Assembly (NCBI RefSeq): GCF_004664715.2
Contig: NC_051069.1
Span: forward strand, 73,368,647-73,432,646
Source of the DNA: Peromyscus leucopus
Lineage: Eukaryota; Chordata; Mammalia; Rodentia; Cricetidae
DNA length: 64,000 nucleotides
Direction of reading: 5' to 3'
Part shown: in pieces, positions 9,546 to 21,359 of the stretch
How the letters are laid out: each line of letters begins with the position of its first letter
How positions within the stretch are numbered: position 1 is the stretch's first letter
Translations under genes and position numbers: made by a program
Notes under the pieces: model-generated
Told to the model about the DNA's origin: nothing
Seen by the model: only the letters and a program-made list of their open reading frames with translations
The model's database searches: none

Positions 9546-12500
9546 TGAAACTCTCAGACTGAATTTTAAAAATTCTGATTATAATTATACAAAAAGAATC
9601 ATAACCTGTGACAGTCTTCTTCATCTTCAGACCTTGGCCATGTCCATCATCCCCTGAATCTCATAGGCTAGTCAGCAGAATCAATGAGTTGCTAAGGAAA
9701 CATCACGAACAAACATAAAAAGCATAACAAGTTCAAAGGGCTCTGGGGAATTATTATAAAGCCGTGAAACCTGCCAAATAATTGGAACAATAAAAGTGGA
9801 AAATTAATTTCAAGCAAGACTAAACATTTCAACTGACTGCTGACAGGATTTTTTTTTTTTAAAGAATATATACATAGACGAAGCAAAGAGCTAAGGCCTT
9901 TAAACATGCAAGCACGTAATTAACAGAGACTGAAGCAAATGCAAGTGTCAGGGAGTAGAGCAGAACATTTGGTTTCTTGTTTCACAAAGGGGAATTTACC
10001 ATAATCAAATTTATTGGTCGGAAGGATAGAAGTGCAGATAACCGGCTCCTTGAAGCAGTTGAGAAAGGGAGCAGTATTCTAAGCTTCGGGGGTTATGTTT
10101 CGCGGTCCAACTAAAACATAACTAGAGTGTTAAAGGAAGTACAGAGAGAAACTGGACACCCTTTTTATGAATAGTTTTACAAGTGCACTTAGCTTTGGAG
10201 AGACCCCCTAGGATTAGCCAATGTGATGGAATTCTTTTTAAAAGGAACAGGAGTGCACAGAGGGGCTTTGCGTGCCAGTTACATCACTCATAAGAAAAGT
10301 GTTAAAAGGTGCTTTGTGGGTCAGATGAAGAAACACTTGGAACCTTACGTGCCTGGTGAAGGAATCCTAACTGGTTTTTTTTTCTTCCGATGAGCAAGAG
10401 ATGCTTCATTAACTTGTCAAAATGTCAGCGAGTATTCCTTGTGCGCAAGGGAAAAGGTGTTATAACACATCCCTCTGCATTTCTACAGTGGGCAATTTAC
10501 TGAAATGGTCTACTGGCTAAAGTGATCTCTTAAAAGTGGCATAATGGGAAAATTGATAGATTGAATTGAAACTTGTTATACTGCAAGAAGCAGCAATTGA
10601 ATCACCCATCATTCAAGAGAAGCATGGCCCCTGGAGGACTTAATGTGGGCAGTTCCATGAATGGCTTACCATTTTAGACACATCTATGTGAAGTCTCCCC
10701 TTTGGCACTGTGCCTTACAAACTCACATAGATATGATGTGTGCTGAACCTATTTTGAGTAAAATGTACTTTGGGATAGAATGTCAAAGCTTGTACACTAA
10801 GACAAAGTTAATACCATGGGAGACACCACTATAATACCACCATGGCAGGCTTTATATTCCATTTGTGGGTGCTACCTTGGGCAGTCACTCCTGGAATTTC
10901 TCTTGGGAATTCCCTCACAAGACCATGGCAGATTTTAAAAAATTGTGTCCAACAATAAAACATTTCAAACTTGGTGCAAAAATATTATATTTGGAAAATG
11001 TCCAAAGAAATCAGGGCCTTCCCTAGTAAAGAACTGGAATGATTCAATGGCTATGAATTTAAAAATAAAATGAAGCATGACTATTGAGCAAAGTGATACT
11101 CATCTGAGGCTCGTCACCTGGTTTCCACTGTAAGTCCCAAAGCAGTTTGGGCATGCTCTGATTGGCGAGCTGTAAATGGAACAGGGTAATGCTTTCAAGT
11201 TGACTAATGAGAAGGACACTTTTAGACTGGGTAGCTGGTGTGCTGGCTACCAACTGCACTGTCCTGTGGTTTTTATAGTTTTGACTTATTAAATACGGAG
11301 AAGGAGAGAGAGCTTTTGGCTCTGAAAGGCTCTTTTGTGAGTTTTAGGAAATGGAAGCACCAATTTATGATTTTTATAGAAAAGGAGATCCTAAACAATT
11401 TTGTTGTAGCATGATGGTGGGGGTGGGAGGGAGCTTGGTCCCCACTCCAGCACTGGAGTTTAATGAACTTGAGTTTTAGTTTAGTCTTGCCTAGTGGCTT
11501 CTTTTAAATCTCAAAAACAGAGTTATATTTAATTTTGGGGAATGTGCTAAATTATTTTGTCTCTGGAAAAACATGCATCTGTGAGAGAATGTGATGTCCA
11601 AATAATATACAATGTAAAAGGACTCTGAGACAATGGATGCTTAGCAAGACAATGGGTAGTTTCAGAGAAAAATTTTTTGAGGAAAAATTAGAAACATATG
11701 ATAATATTGGACTTGGTTTGGTATCTTGACTTTCTTGCACCATTAGGCTGTTATTTTATTTTTGCATAAAGTGGCCTAAACTTTGGCAGTCTGTCCATGT
11801 GTAAAAGAAAAAAAAATATTTACCTTTAGGTTATCACATGAAAATGCAAAGAGAGCATTAGAAGAAACATCTAGAAAGAAAGACCTATGTGAAACAGGCA
11901 TGGTGTATGGTACCTGTCACATAGTCAGTTTATAGTTCATGTTGTGTTTGTTACTGTTGTTCTTACAGTTCATGGATAGTGGCTTGTCATTCACCATTAT
12001 AGTTTCAAATATACATATTCAGAACCCCCAATTTGAGAAGATTTTCTAGTTAAAGCTTCAGATTTCATTTCCTTAGCATGTTAATTGAAGTTCAGGAGAA
12101 CCTAGAGAGAGGGAAAATAAACTCCCTTTTAGGTAGCAGAAAATCCACCAAGTGATGGTTAAGTATGACTTGAATAATTGAGTCACTTTAGGCACAAAAG
12201 ACATGATATAAACCATTGCCTTATTTTTGGGTTCCTGAATCACACATTGGAATCGAGCATTTAGAAACAGAGAAATCATAAGAAATGACATGAACTCCAA
12301 CAGTACTTTGCACTTGGCAGGGGAGAAATTTTTGAGACCTTTGAAAGAATGAAATTTTGTCCCTGGTTTTCCTTCTCTGTTGCTGAACCAGGTTGGCTAT
12401 GGTACCAGTTGCCTGGGTGTAGACCCAGGGAAGGACAGTGAGTAATCTCTACACAATTAGTTAAACATTACTATTCCATCCTTGGAGACAAGAAGACACC

Positions 12501-12922
12501 CACTCTTTCCGTCTTTCCTGGATTCTCCACATGTATTCTGTGACTGTCTGTTTCATTTGCCTCGTGACTATTCAGACTCAATGTCATTGGGGAAAGAGAG
12601 TTATAGGCTGTTGTGAATACATAAGGTTGATGCCATAGAAGGGCAGTTAATTGAGAATCCAGATTTTGTCTTTATATAGGATTTAATTTACAAAGGCAGG
12701 GTCACTTATTAGTAGCCCACCCTCTACGTACAGAATGTTGCCACAGTGTGTCCTCTCTGTGTTTTCTGAATCTAGTGACAAAAGACTGGAGCGCTATTTA
12801 GTGGGTTAAGGTGGGAGATCATAACTCATCTCATACACTGCACTTCATTCTTAGTCCAGATAGAGGTGCTTTGAGTTGACATGTATAAGAGAAATAATTG
12901 TCTAGAAATGGAATTTGGTACA
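9546..12922. other. Long unique block
   Basis: About 3.4 kb with no SINE, LINE or LTR that I can identify. Short open frames (up to 75 codons) have no recognisable product. 10010-10460 is less AT-rich and has a few CpGs. It could be conserved non-coding DNA, but the sequence alone cannot show that. Confidence 0.45.
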
Positions 12923-13150
12923 AGGAGCTAGGGCAATAGCTCAGTGTTTAGGTACTTTTTGAGGCAGGGGTCCCACAGTGAAGAGAGAGAAATAAATCCT
13001 GAAAGTAATCTTTTGACTCCATACCCACCCCGGAGCATGAGTGTGCTCACAGCCACGCACACATATATGCACATGCACCACTCAGGCACACATCCAATAA
13101 TAACAACGATTCCCACAATTAAAATTGGAAAAAAAGGATTTCGGTACAAG
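12923..13150 (+). mobile_element. B4-like SINE, degenerate
   Basis: The head GAGCTAGGGCAATAGCTCAG resembles the tRNA-derived start of rodent SINEs. The CA-rich tail CGCACACATATATGCACATG resembles the B4 3' end. The middle is poorly conserved. Confidence 0.45.
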
Positions 13151-14932
13151 ATAGACAACCACTACATCCCTCAAAGTCTTCTCATCTTTATTAATATGGG
13201 TCCAGTATGTAGAAGAATAATCAATGAATCTTGAATTTCAATTAGCTAAGGTTTTATTCTATATATCAGAATAAAAACTGAATTCTGGCTATATTAATTT
13301 TATTATAAACTAATTAAAACACACACATGTATTTTTCTCCATGGACAAATATTATTACTGCAGACTGGAAATAATGTAGCTGGAGCAGGGGAGTGGGGGA
13401 AGAGACTGTTGGCTCAGTTGGAACTTGTGTTGTCTTTGTGTCTAGCCTTTCCCCGGGGGCCCATGAAAAGCTTATTCTTTTTGGTTCCAGGCCTCTATTG
13501 TTATTACAGTCTCTAGCCACAGAGTCACATGCACACTTACTTCACTCCTGTGTGCTCTACAGAGACCCTGGTCGCTTGATGAATCATTTTTGTGTATTTA
13601 CTTGACCTGCAAGCTCTCTGATCAGGGACTCTGATCTATAGATCCATGTCAGTGATACCTTCTGCTGTCTACTCTCTCTTGTGCGCTATGTGAAAGGAGT
13701 TTATAATTCATCGTCTTTGGTAGGAAAGTGGTTTTGGCTTGTAATCTCGCTGGCAATGGGCCTGGTCAATCAGAGTGACTGTTCTGACCACAGGGAACAG
13801 AAAGCCAGAAGTGTCTTAAACCATTAGGAGGTTTTATTTGGAAAAATAAGAAGCTCAAAGGTGCACAGCAGGGGTTTCTTGACTTGGTGGGTGATACCAG
13901 CAAGAAGGCATCCTTTCTGGTCTTTATCCTCAGAAAGATGGCTGTGTTCTTTGGCTCATGTGTCATTAAAGAGGGCTGCTGTAGCGGCTTGAGCCAGTCC
14001 CATTGTGATGGCATAACCCCCCCCCCCCACCTCAATATCTCCGATGTTAAGATATTTTTCCAGTAGCGATTTAGACTTTTTCCATGGTTTTTCAGAATTA
14101 TGTCTCATGTCCACTTAAAACTGCACACAAGGCAGGAAAGAGGCATGCTTGTCAGTTTTGGATTATGTGACCTGCAATCATAGATGGGCACTGAAGGAGT
14201 GATTGGGGATTAATAGCAGTTACAATCACTGTGTTTAAGTCTTCCATGTCATATCCACCTGTGAGCCACACAGAATGGCACTTTTATTGCCTTCTAAGAT
14301 TATGAGCCTAACATGCCCCTGAGCCTCTGTTCATTTGCTTCTAAGTGGAGAGAACTAATGTGTTCCAAAGGAAAACAATATTCCTTAACTACAGAGCTGT
14401 GTGAGCACCCACATTTGCTGTGCCAATGTGAGCATTTTACTCTGTCTTATATGTATGAAATGCACACATGGTAAACATGTATTAAGGAAAACTTAAGATC
14501 AGAAATGGGTCTGGCTCCAGCTTGCTTCCAAGTTTAGTGCCTACTGTACCATGGCTTCAAGGGGAGAGTGGACGACTTGGTGCAGAACTTCACAGTGTCT
14601 GAGAACATACTCCTATTCTATGCTTGTATAGTATGCTTGATTCTTGTGGAGACAAGGATCATATAGTTCTCTGGGTGGTGAGAAGCTGTTATTTTACATA
14701 GACTGATGATAGAAGACATTGGGCATGAGTCACCTCATCAGAGAGCTTCGGCAGTAAGTGGAGGGACAAGCAAGTAGGCCTGGAAGAAGACACCCTAGAT
14801 GAGAGACGCGAATGGAAACTTAAGTCCCCAGAAAACTTGGCCTGCAGAAGAATGAAGTACTCCATGGCAAAGTTAGCTGAGTGCACTGTAAACAGAGGTG
14901 AGTGACCATAAAAAAGCAAGCCACAGACACTA
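13151..14932. other. Unique block
   Basis: No recognised repeat apart from a C12 run at 14017-14028. Open frames here are short. A 231-codon minus-strand frame (14689-15381) is mostly antisense to an ERVL LTR and looks like chance. Confidence 0.4.
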
Positions 14933-15342
14933 TGCTGGTTGCTTTTAACTGTCAACTTGACACAACACAGAATCACTTTGGAAGGGCATCTCAATGAGGC
15001 ATTGTCCAGATTAGTTGGCCTGTGGGCCTGCTTGTGAGAGATTATATTATTAATTGAGTCAATAGGGGTGGGAGGACCCACGCTCAGGGTAGGCAGTACC
15101 ATCTCCTGAGGTGAGCGGTGGACAGGTGAAATGGAGAGAGACAGCTGAGCACCAACAAGGATGCATTTGTTGCTTTCTGCTCCTGGTTGGTTGGGATGTG
15201 ACCAGCTCCCTTGAGCTTCTGCCCTGGAACTTTCCCATTGTGGGGAACTGCAATGTGGAACTGCGTGGAGAATTGCTCTTTCTTCTCTACATTGCTTTTG
15301 TTGGGATGTTTTATCATAGCAACAGGAAATGAAAATATGACA
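14933..15342 (+). mobile_element. ERVL LTR (MT2-type)
   Basis: Carries the MT2-like order of words: GCTTTTAACTGTCAACTTGAC, GCATTGTCCAGATTAGTTGG, GGTGGGAGGACCCACGCTC, GAGCACCAACAAGGATGCAT and TTTTATCATAGCAACAGG. About 410 bp and diverged, with no internal region. Subfamily from memory. Confidence 0.8.
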
Positions 15343-15524
15343 GAAATATTTGTCCATTGGTTGGCTGTTAAACCCTAACAAGCAAAATTTCTTAGAGGAA
15401 ATTTGGTTTGAACTAGCTCCTTTTCAATATTTATAGATCCATTTTTTTTTGTTTTCTCTGTGTTTTCTTACTTAAGAGCTACTGTTTAGTTTTTACTATA
15501 TACTCACTATGTTTTGTAAAATAT

Positions 15525-15815
15525 GTGTTACATACACATCTTTTCATGTATGTGTGTACATTCATGTGGAAGCCAGGGGACAACTACAGATATCATTCCT
15601 GAGGAGCTACCTGCCCTGTTGTGTGACCACAGATCTCTCATTGGACTGAGCCTTATAGATTTGTCAATGAATCTCAGGGATCCACCTGTCTCTAACTCCT
15701 CAAGAGTATGATTACATGTGCATGCCACTGGGATGGCTTTTCACCTGCGTGCTGGGAGTTGAACGCAGGTCCTCATGGCTGCACAGAAAACACTGTACTG
15801 ACTGCTATTTCCATT
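15525..15815 (-). mobile_element. B4-type SINE, antisense
   Basis: ATGTGGAAGCCAGGGGACAA, CTGAGGAGCTACCTGCCC, CTCAGGGATCCACCTGTCTC and GGGAGTTGAACGCAGGTCC are antisense B4 landmarks in the correct order. Confidence 0.78.
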
Positions 15816-15912
15816 AATCTTCAAGACTTGGATTTGTTAAGAATAATTTACCCAATTTCAAAGCCATTACACACTGTGGGTTGTTTCTCTGAAGAGTCAA
15901 AAAGCACAGTGA

Positions 15913-15990
15913 TGCCGAGGGTGCTGGTGCACCTCTGTAATCCCAGCACTTGGGAGTTAGGAGCTGGAGGCTAGTCTAAGTTACACACTA
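15913..15990 (+). mobile_element. Old 7SL-derived (B1-like) SINE fragment
   Basis: TGCACCTCTGTAATCCCAGC ACTTGGGAG is the 7SL-derived core. The rest is diverged or truncated, and the 3' half is lost. Confidence 0.65.
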
Positions 15991-17039
15991 ATGGGAAGAT
16001 GGGGGTGGACTTCTATGTTGTACAGTATCTACCTCTTCCCCTCAATTATTGGCTTTTTTTTTTTTTGTCCAGACTCAGTAGCATAGCAGATAAAGCGATG
16101 GCTGCAAGCAATCTCCCATTACCCTATTGCCTCTTTAATTTAAAGCGATGCTGACCTTTACAGATACAGTAGACACAGGCATTACCCAGAAGTTGGGGGG
16201 AGGGGGCTAGTGCCTCACCTCCTAGGGGAATAGGGGATAATGTAGGCAGCTGTGATCCAGCAGCTGGACCCTCTTGCCTTGCTTCTTGACCTGACATTGA
16301 AGAAACTGAAGAAATGTTACAGACATGCAAATAAAATTCCAACAATGGATTGATTTGAGAAATGAAAAGTTGCTAATTTGTCTTTCCAAGGCAAACACAA
16401 GGGTATGTTTTGGAATTCCTTAGTGGATTGTTGAATGATTACAACTAGCTTTTGCTTAAAATTAGACTGTTAGCAAAGAACTGTATCTACATATACTAAC
16501 CTATTTTTTTTTCACCACTTATTTTTAAGTTTTGGAAATCTAATGAAAGAGCCCCCTCATAAAGATCGAGGGAAAAGGATTCATTTCTATGCCTCTGTAG
16601 AGCAGGACAGTGGGGAATCTTCAGTAAATCCCCAGCTACTCTGTGTTACTCTCTTTTAGAATTTTATAAATCAGACAGCACTGAGCCAATATATTAGACT
16701 TGTGTGAAATTAGGTTGTGATTTTTTAATCTTTGTCTCTATAGTAATATTCTAGACAATATTTGATGTTAGAAGAGAGGTTTGCCTCCCGCCAGAAAGAA
16801 TCTTCAAGCCAAGGTAGTGGGTAATAGTTCAAAGTCATCCTCTAGGTACTTTATAAAATTGAATGTGATCCAATGTGTTCATCTGGGAATTATATGATGA
16901 AATATTCCGAAGAAATCCTGCTGGTCAAGTTAGAGACCATTTGTTCACTTTTGAACACATTTAACAACCTGTGGGGCCTTACCCAGCAGACTTAGAAACT
17001 AAGAGCATGGGAACTGTGTACACAGACCCATTTCTTTCT
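15991..17039. other. Unique spacer
   Basis: No recognised element. A T12 run lies near 16055. The part at 16080-16340 may contain a very old SINE but I cannot support one. Confidence 0.4.
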
Positions 17040-17580
17040 CTTTCTTTTACATTTTACTAAGATAAAATTCATGGGCAATAAAATTTACCATTTTAACAAT
17101 TTTAGTCATAGTTTTTAGAATGTCCATAATGTTGTGCAGGCGTTACCTCTCATTGCAGAACATTCAGCCATCTCTAAAAAACCCCTGTACTCACGCCTCT
17201 CATTCCTTCATAACCACAAACAAGCTTTCTGTTTCCTACGTGCCTAACTCGGACATTTCATCTAAGTGGAATCAGTTAACTATGACCTATGCTTCTGGTT
17301 TCTTTCACCTAGCAAGCTATTTTCAGGGTTTATTCGTATTGTAGCATGCATTAATATTTATTATTTTTATGTCAAATATCAACACCACACCTTGTTCATT
17401 CATTTGTCAGTTGATGAGTGTTTTTGGGTTGTTATCACTTTTTAGTACTATGATTAATGCTGCTATGAATATTTGTGTGCAATTTTCAGAGTTCAAGTAT
17501 GTTTTCAGTTCTCTTAGGAATATTCTTTGTCCTTGTACTTTTGTTGCTGTGTTATATGGTAACTCTAGTTTTAACTTAAA
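17040..17580 (-). mobile_element. Ancient LINE-1 (L1M-type), antisense
   Basis: The reverse complement matches the 3' region of old mammalian L1s: TTTACTAAGATAAAATTCAT, then GTCCATAATGTTGTGCAGG, CATTTCATCTAAGTGGAATC, GTTTTTGGGTTGTTATCAC and GCTGCTATGAATATTTGTG, in the order expected for antisense. Pre-dates the rodent radiation by its divergence. Confidence 0.8.
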
Positions 17581-17584
17581 AGTC

Positions 17585-17585
17585 T

Positions 17586-17624
<39 letters not shown>

Positions 17625-17629
17625 TTATT
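17585..17629. repeat. (TTTA)n array
   Basis: About 11 units, just left of the twin-primed L1. It may be tail-derived from an earlier antisense insertion. Confidence 0.93.
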
Positions 17630-17672
17630 ATATGTGTATGGCAGGTGACAACTTTTTTGTTTGTTTATTTTT

Positions 17673-19177
17673 TTGTTATTTATTTATTTATTTTTTATTT
17701 TACAGCACCATTCAGTTCCACATAATAGCCACAGATTCCCATGTTCTTCCTCCCTCCTGCCCCCCTCCCCCTCCCCCCAGCCTACCCCCCATTCCCACCT
17801 CCTCCAGATCAAGGTCTCCCCCGAGAACCGGGATCGACCTGGTAGACTCAGTCCAGGCAGGTCCAGTCCCCCCCTCCCAGACCGAGCCAAGCGTCCCTGC
17901 ATAAGTCCCAGGATTCAAACAGCCAACTCATGCAATGAGCCCAGGACCCGGCACCACCTCCCAGCTGTCTCCCAAACAGATCAAGCCAAATGACTGTCTC
18001 ACCCATTCAGAGGGCCTGACCCAGTTGGGGGCCCCTCAGCCTTTGGTTCATAGTTCATGTGCTTCCATTCATTTGGTTATTTGTCCCGGTGCTTTATCCA
18101 ACCTTGGCTTCAACAATTCTCCCTCATATAAACCCTCCTCTTTCTCACTAATTAGACTCCCAGGGCTCCAACAGGGGCCCAGCCGTGGATGTCTGCATCC
18201 AGATTCCTCAGTCCTTGGATGGGGTTTATGGCACAACTATCAGGGTGTTTGGCCATCCCATCACCAGAGTAGGTCAGTCCCGGCCGTCTCTCGACCATTC
18301 CCAGCAGTCTTTTGTGGGGGTATCTTTGTGGATCTCCGTGGGCCTCCCTAGCTCTCTGCTTCCTCCCCTTCTCATGTGGTCTTCATTTACCATGGTCTCC
18401 TCTTCCTTGTTCTCCCTCTCTTTTCTTGATCCAGCTAGGATCTCCCGCTCTCTTTCCCTCGACCGTCGCCCTTCATTGGTCCCACTCATGTCCAGGCTGT
18501 TCATGTAGATCTCATCCATTTCTCCATGTCTTTCTTGGGGTCCCGTTTTCCAGGTAGCCTCACTGGTGATGTGATGTGAGTAGCAGTCCAGTCATCCTTG
18601 TTCCACATCTAGCATCTTCCTATGAGTGAGTACAATGGCTGAAAGACATTTAAGGAATTGCTCAACATCCCTAATCATCAGGGAAATGCAAATCAAAAAA
18701 ACTCTGAGATACCACCTTACGCCTGTCAGAATGGCTAAGATCAAAAACACTGAAGACACTTTATGCTGGAGAGGATGTGGAACTAGAGGAACTCTCCTCC
18801 ACTGCTGGTGGGAATACAAGCTTGTATAACCACTTTGGAAATCAATATGGCGCTTTCTTAGAAAATTGGGAATCAATCTCCCTCAAGATCCAGCTATACC
18901 ACTTTTGGGCATATACCCAAGAAATGCTCAATCATACTACAAGAGCACTTGCTCAGCTATGTTCATGTCAGCATTGTTTGTAATAGCCAAAACCTGGAAA
19001 CAACCTAGATGCCCTTCAACTGAAGAATGGATAAATAAATTGTGGCACATATACACAATGGAATACTACTCAGCAGAGAAAAACAGTGACATCATGAGGT
19101 TTGCAGGCAAATGGATGGATCTAGAAAAAATCATCCTGAGTGAGGTAACCCAGACTCATAAAGACAAATATGGTATG
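17673..19177 (-). mobile_element. LINE-1 with inverted 5' part (twin priming)
   Basis: A single L1 insertion on the minus strand. 17673-18632 is the 3' UTR and A-rich tail in minus orientation. 18633-19177 is the adjoining ORF2 C-terminal segment in plus orientation, so the 5' part is inverted. The two parts are contiguous in the parent element: the ORF2 part ends TATGGTATG and the other begins TACTCACTCATAGG. A 13-bp target duplication TTTGTTTATTTTT lies exactly at 17660-17672 and 19178-19190. Only one nonsense codon in the ORF2 part suggests a relatively recent insertion. Confidence 0.92.
18633..19177 (+). pseudogene. LINE-1 ORF2 C-terminal fragment (inverted)
   Basis: The translation runs in one frame for about 181 codons and carries the hallmark C-terminal cysteine-rich segment of L1 ORF2p (RCW-like LCWRGCG, then LLHCWW), GINLPQDPAIPLLGIYP and MEYYSAEKNSD. 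A stop codon TAA at 18827-18829 replaces the usual glutamine after KLV. There is no reverse transcriptase or endonuclease domain because the copy is 5'-truncated. It is non-functional and opposite in orientation to its own 3' UTR. Confidence 0.92.
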
Positions 19178-19190
19178 TTTGTTTATTTTT

Positions 19191-20330
19191 GAGAGTATAA
19201 TACAATTACATTTCTACTTCCCATTTACTCTCTTTAAACCTTTCCATATACTCCTACCTGCTTTCCTTCAAATTCATGCCTCTTTTTATATTTACTGTTT
19301 GCATGCATATATGAATATATATATTCCTAAACAGAACCTGCTCAGCCTGTGTAATGTTACTAGTATGTATGTTTTCAGGGTGAATCCGTTGGCACTGGAC
19401 AGTCAATTGGTATGCTCTTCATTGGGGAGGAACACCTCTGCCATTCCCAGCTTTACTTAGCTGCCCGTGGTTTTGTGTAAGGTTGAGGTCTCATGGGCTT
19501 TTCCTTATCAAGCTTGGCATGTTTGTTGGTGTTGTCATTGTCCAGCTTCTATTTGGGTGACCATGTTAGTGAGACTATGGGTATAGGGTCTGATATTACT
19601 AGGAGACACAATCTCACAGCAATCGCCCTGATTGCTTGGCTCTTACAATTTTTCCACCACTTTTTTCACAAAGTTCCTGGAACCTTAGGTGCAGAGATGT
19701 TGTATAGATGCATCCATGGGCACCATGCTTTACAACTCTTCATTTTGATTGCTTGTGGTTTTTTGTAGTGGTCTCTGTCTGTTGCATAGAGAAGTCTCCT
19801 TGATTATGGATAAAGATTACATTTATCTGTGGGTATAAGGACACATGTTTATATATTGTTGTTAGGCGTTATGTTGATCTAGTACATTAGGGGTTGTAGA
19901 TTTTTCTCAAATAACTATGATTTCACTAGCACTAAATAGTTAGCTAGTTTTCCAGTATCAGGTGGTGCTCTCCTTCCTGTTGAGCAGGCCTTAACTCCAA
20001 TTAGAGAGCTGTTGGTTACTGTCAACAAGTTGTTGGTTACTGCTAAGTCTGTGTGCCACTACTGCACTGTAGGGTTATTGTGCCATGCTGGTTGCTGATG
20101 TGGTTCATAGACATTGTGGCTGGGTAGCTTGTTGGTTATTTCCCTCCTTTGGAAGCTTACATGGTGCATCTGATACCATGAATCTAGGAGAACAATGTTT
20201 TAGAGTGGTTTCCTTCTTTCACACTTTGGAGATTGATCTCAGGTTACCAGCTTGCATAGTAAGTGCCTTCACTGGCTAATCCATCTTGCTTATAACTTTT
20301 TGATGAACATCCATATTAGTACCTTTTTTA
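19191..20330 (-). mobile_element. LINE-1 (Lx-like) 3' UTR, antisense
   Basis: A long stretch with Lx 3' UTR landmarks on the minus strand: GAGAGTATAATACAATTACA at the 3' end, ACCTGCTCAGCCTGTGTAAT, ATTACTAGGAGACACAATCT, CTGTGGGTATAAGGACACAT and TTAGAGAGCTGTTGGTTAC. The twin-primed L1 landed at its poly(A) end. Confidence 0.85.
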
Positions 20331-20334
20331 TTGT

Positions 20335-20550
20335 CATGAAAAAAAATACATGACAAGAACAGCTTCATAGAGGAGGGATTTATTATATCTCACAGTTCAG
20401 AGAAATATAGTCATCATGACATTGAGAAGGCATGGTAGTAGATTGGCTCAGTCCATAGGGCCAATCAGGGGGCAGTGAAATGAGAATGCTGAAGTCAATC
20501 TGCCTTTATCCTTTTATTCTTTTGACTCTTTATTCAGTCTGGCTTCCTAA
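20335..20550 (-). mobile_element. Degenerate MaLR/ERVL LTR, antisense
   Basis: TAGAGGAGGGATTTATTATA and CAGTTCAGAGAAATATAGTC resemble the antisense start of rodent MaLR-type LTRs. Rest too diverged to place. Confidence 0.4.
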
Positions 20551-20559
20551 CCTATGGGA

Positions 20560-20695
20560 TTAGGCATCAATTTGAACTGGGGAACATTTGAGGACTTGAT
20601 GGAAGGGACTTGGGAGAAGGTGGGGAGGTGAGGAAAGGGGAAGGGAGAAGTGACACAATTATATTTTAATTAAAATATATTAAAACAAAATAATG
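20560..20695 (+). mobile_element. 5'-truncated LINE-1 3' end
   Basis: A GGGAAGGGAGAAGTGACACA tract followed by ATTATATTTTAATTAAAATA and an A-rich end is a typical rodent L1 terminus. Confidence 0.72.
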
Positions 20696-20864
20696 TTCAA
20701 AATATACTTATATGCCTTTAAAATTAATGATAAGGTAAGCATGTTTTTTATAACTCTTTTTAGATAGTTGAACAAAAAAGAGATAAATGTTATTTGTTAA
20801 AGAGGATAGAATAAAATTGTTGTTAAAAAAATCATGACATTAAGCAGTGTTTTTCCACGGTCTG

Positions 20865-21221
20865 TGTCTTAGCTAGGGTTTTATTGCTGTTGAGAGACAC
20901 CATGACCATGGCAACTCTTGGGCTGGCTTACAGTTTCAGAGGTTTAGTCCATTATTATTCATGGTGGGAAGCATGGTGGCATGTAGGTAGACATGGTTCT
21001 GGAGAAAGAGCTGAGAGTTCTACATTTGGAACTGCAGAAAGCAGGCAGAGAACTGGCTTGAGCTTCTGAGACCATAAAGGATGTCACCCCATAGTGACAT
21101 ACTTCCTCTAATAAAGCCACACCTATTCCAACAAGGGAATACCTCAGAATAGTGCCACACCCTATAGACAAAGCATTCAAACACATGAGCCTATGGGGCC
21201 ATTCCTACTGAAAGCACAACA
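20865..21221 (-). mobile_element. ORR1-type MaLR solo LTR, antisense
   Basis: Plus-strand start TGTCTTAGCTAGGGTTTTAT and end CTACTGAAAGCACAACA are the reversed ORR1-type termini. The internal GAGAGACACCATGACCATGG, GAGCTGAGAGTTCTACAT and CAAACACATGAGCCTATG blocks match. A short piece after CATGGCAACTCTT is missing compared with the copy at 53229. Confidence 0.85.
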
Positions 21222-21345
21222 GCCTCTGCTTCAGTTTCTGCCTCAAGTTCCTGCCCTGGCTTTGCCCAGTTATGGACTGTCATAGGAAAGTGGAAGTCAA
21301 ATAAATCCATTCTTCCTCAAGGACCATTTTTCTTGAATTTAAAAA
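21222..21345 (+). mobile_element. MaLR/ERVL LTR 3' fragment
   Basis: GTTATGGACTGTCATAGGAA, then AAGTCAAATAAATCCATTCT (a polyadenylation-signal region) resembles the 3' third of MT-type LTRs. Truncated on both sides. Confidence 0.5.
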
Positions 21346-21359
21346 AAAATGTTTTTATG

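Noticed and set aside
14689..15381. 231-codon minus-strand open frame, the longest in the window
   Set aside because: Most of it lies antisense to an MT2-type ERVL LTR, the protein has no recognisable domain and the flanking codons show no gene structure.
17661..18519. Several open frames on both strands between 17.6 and 18.6 kb, in GC-rich DNA that looks like a gene start
   Set aside because: The whole stretch is the antisense 3' UTR of the twin-primed LINE-1.
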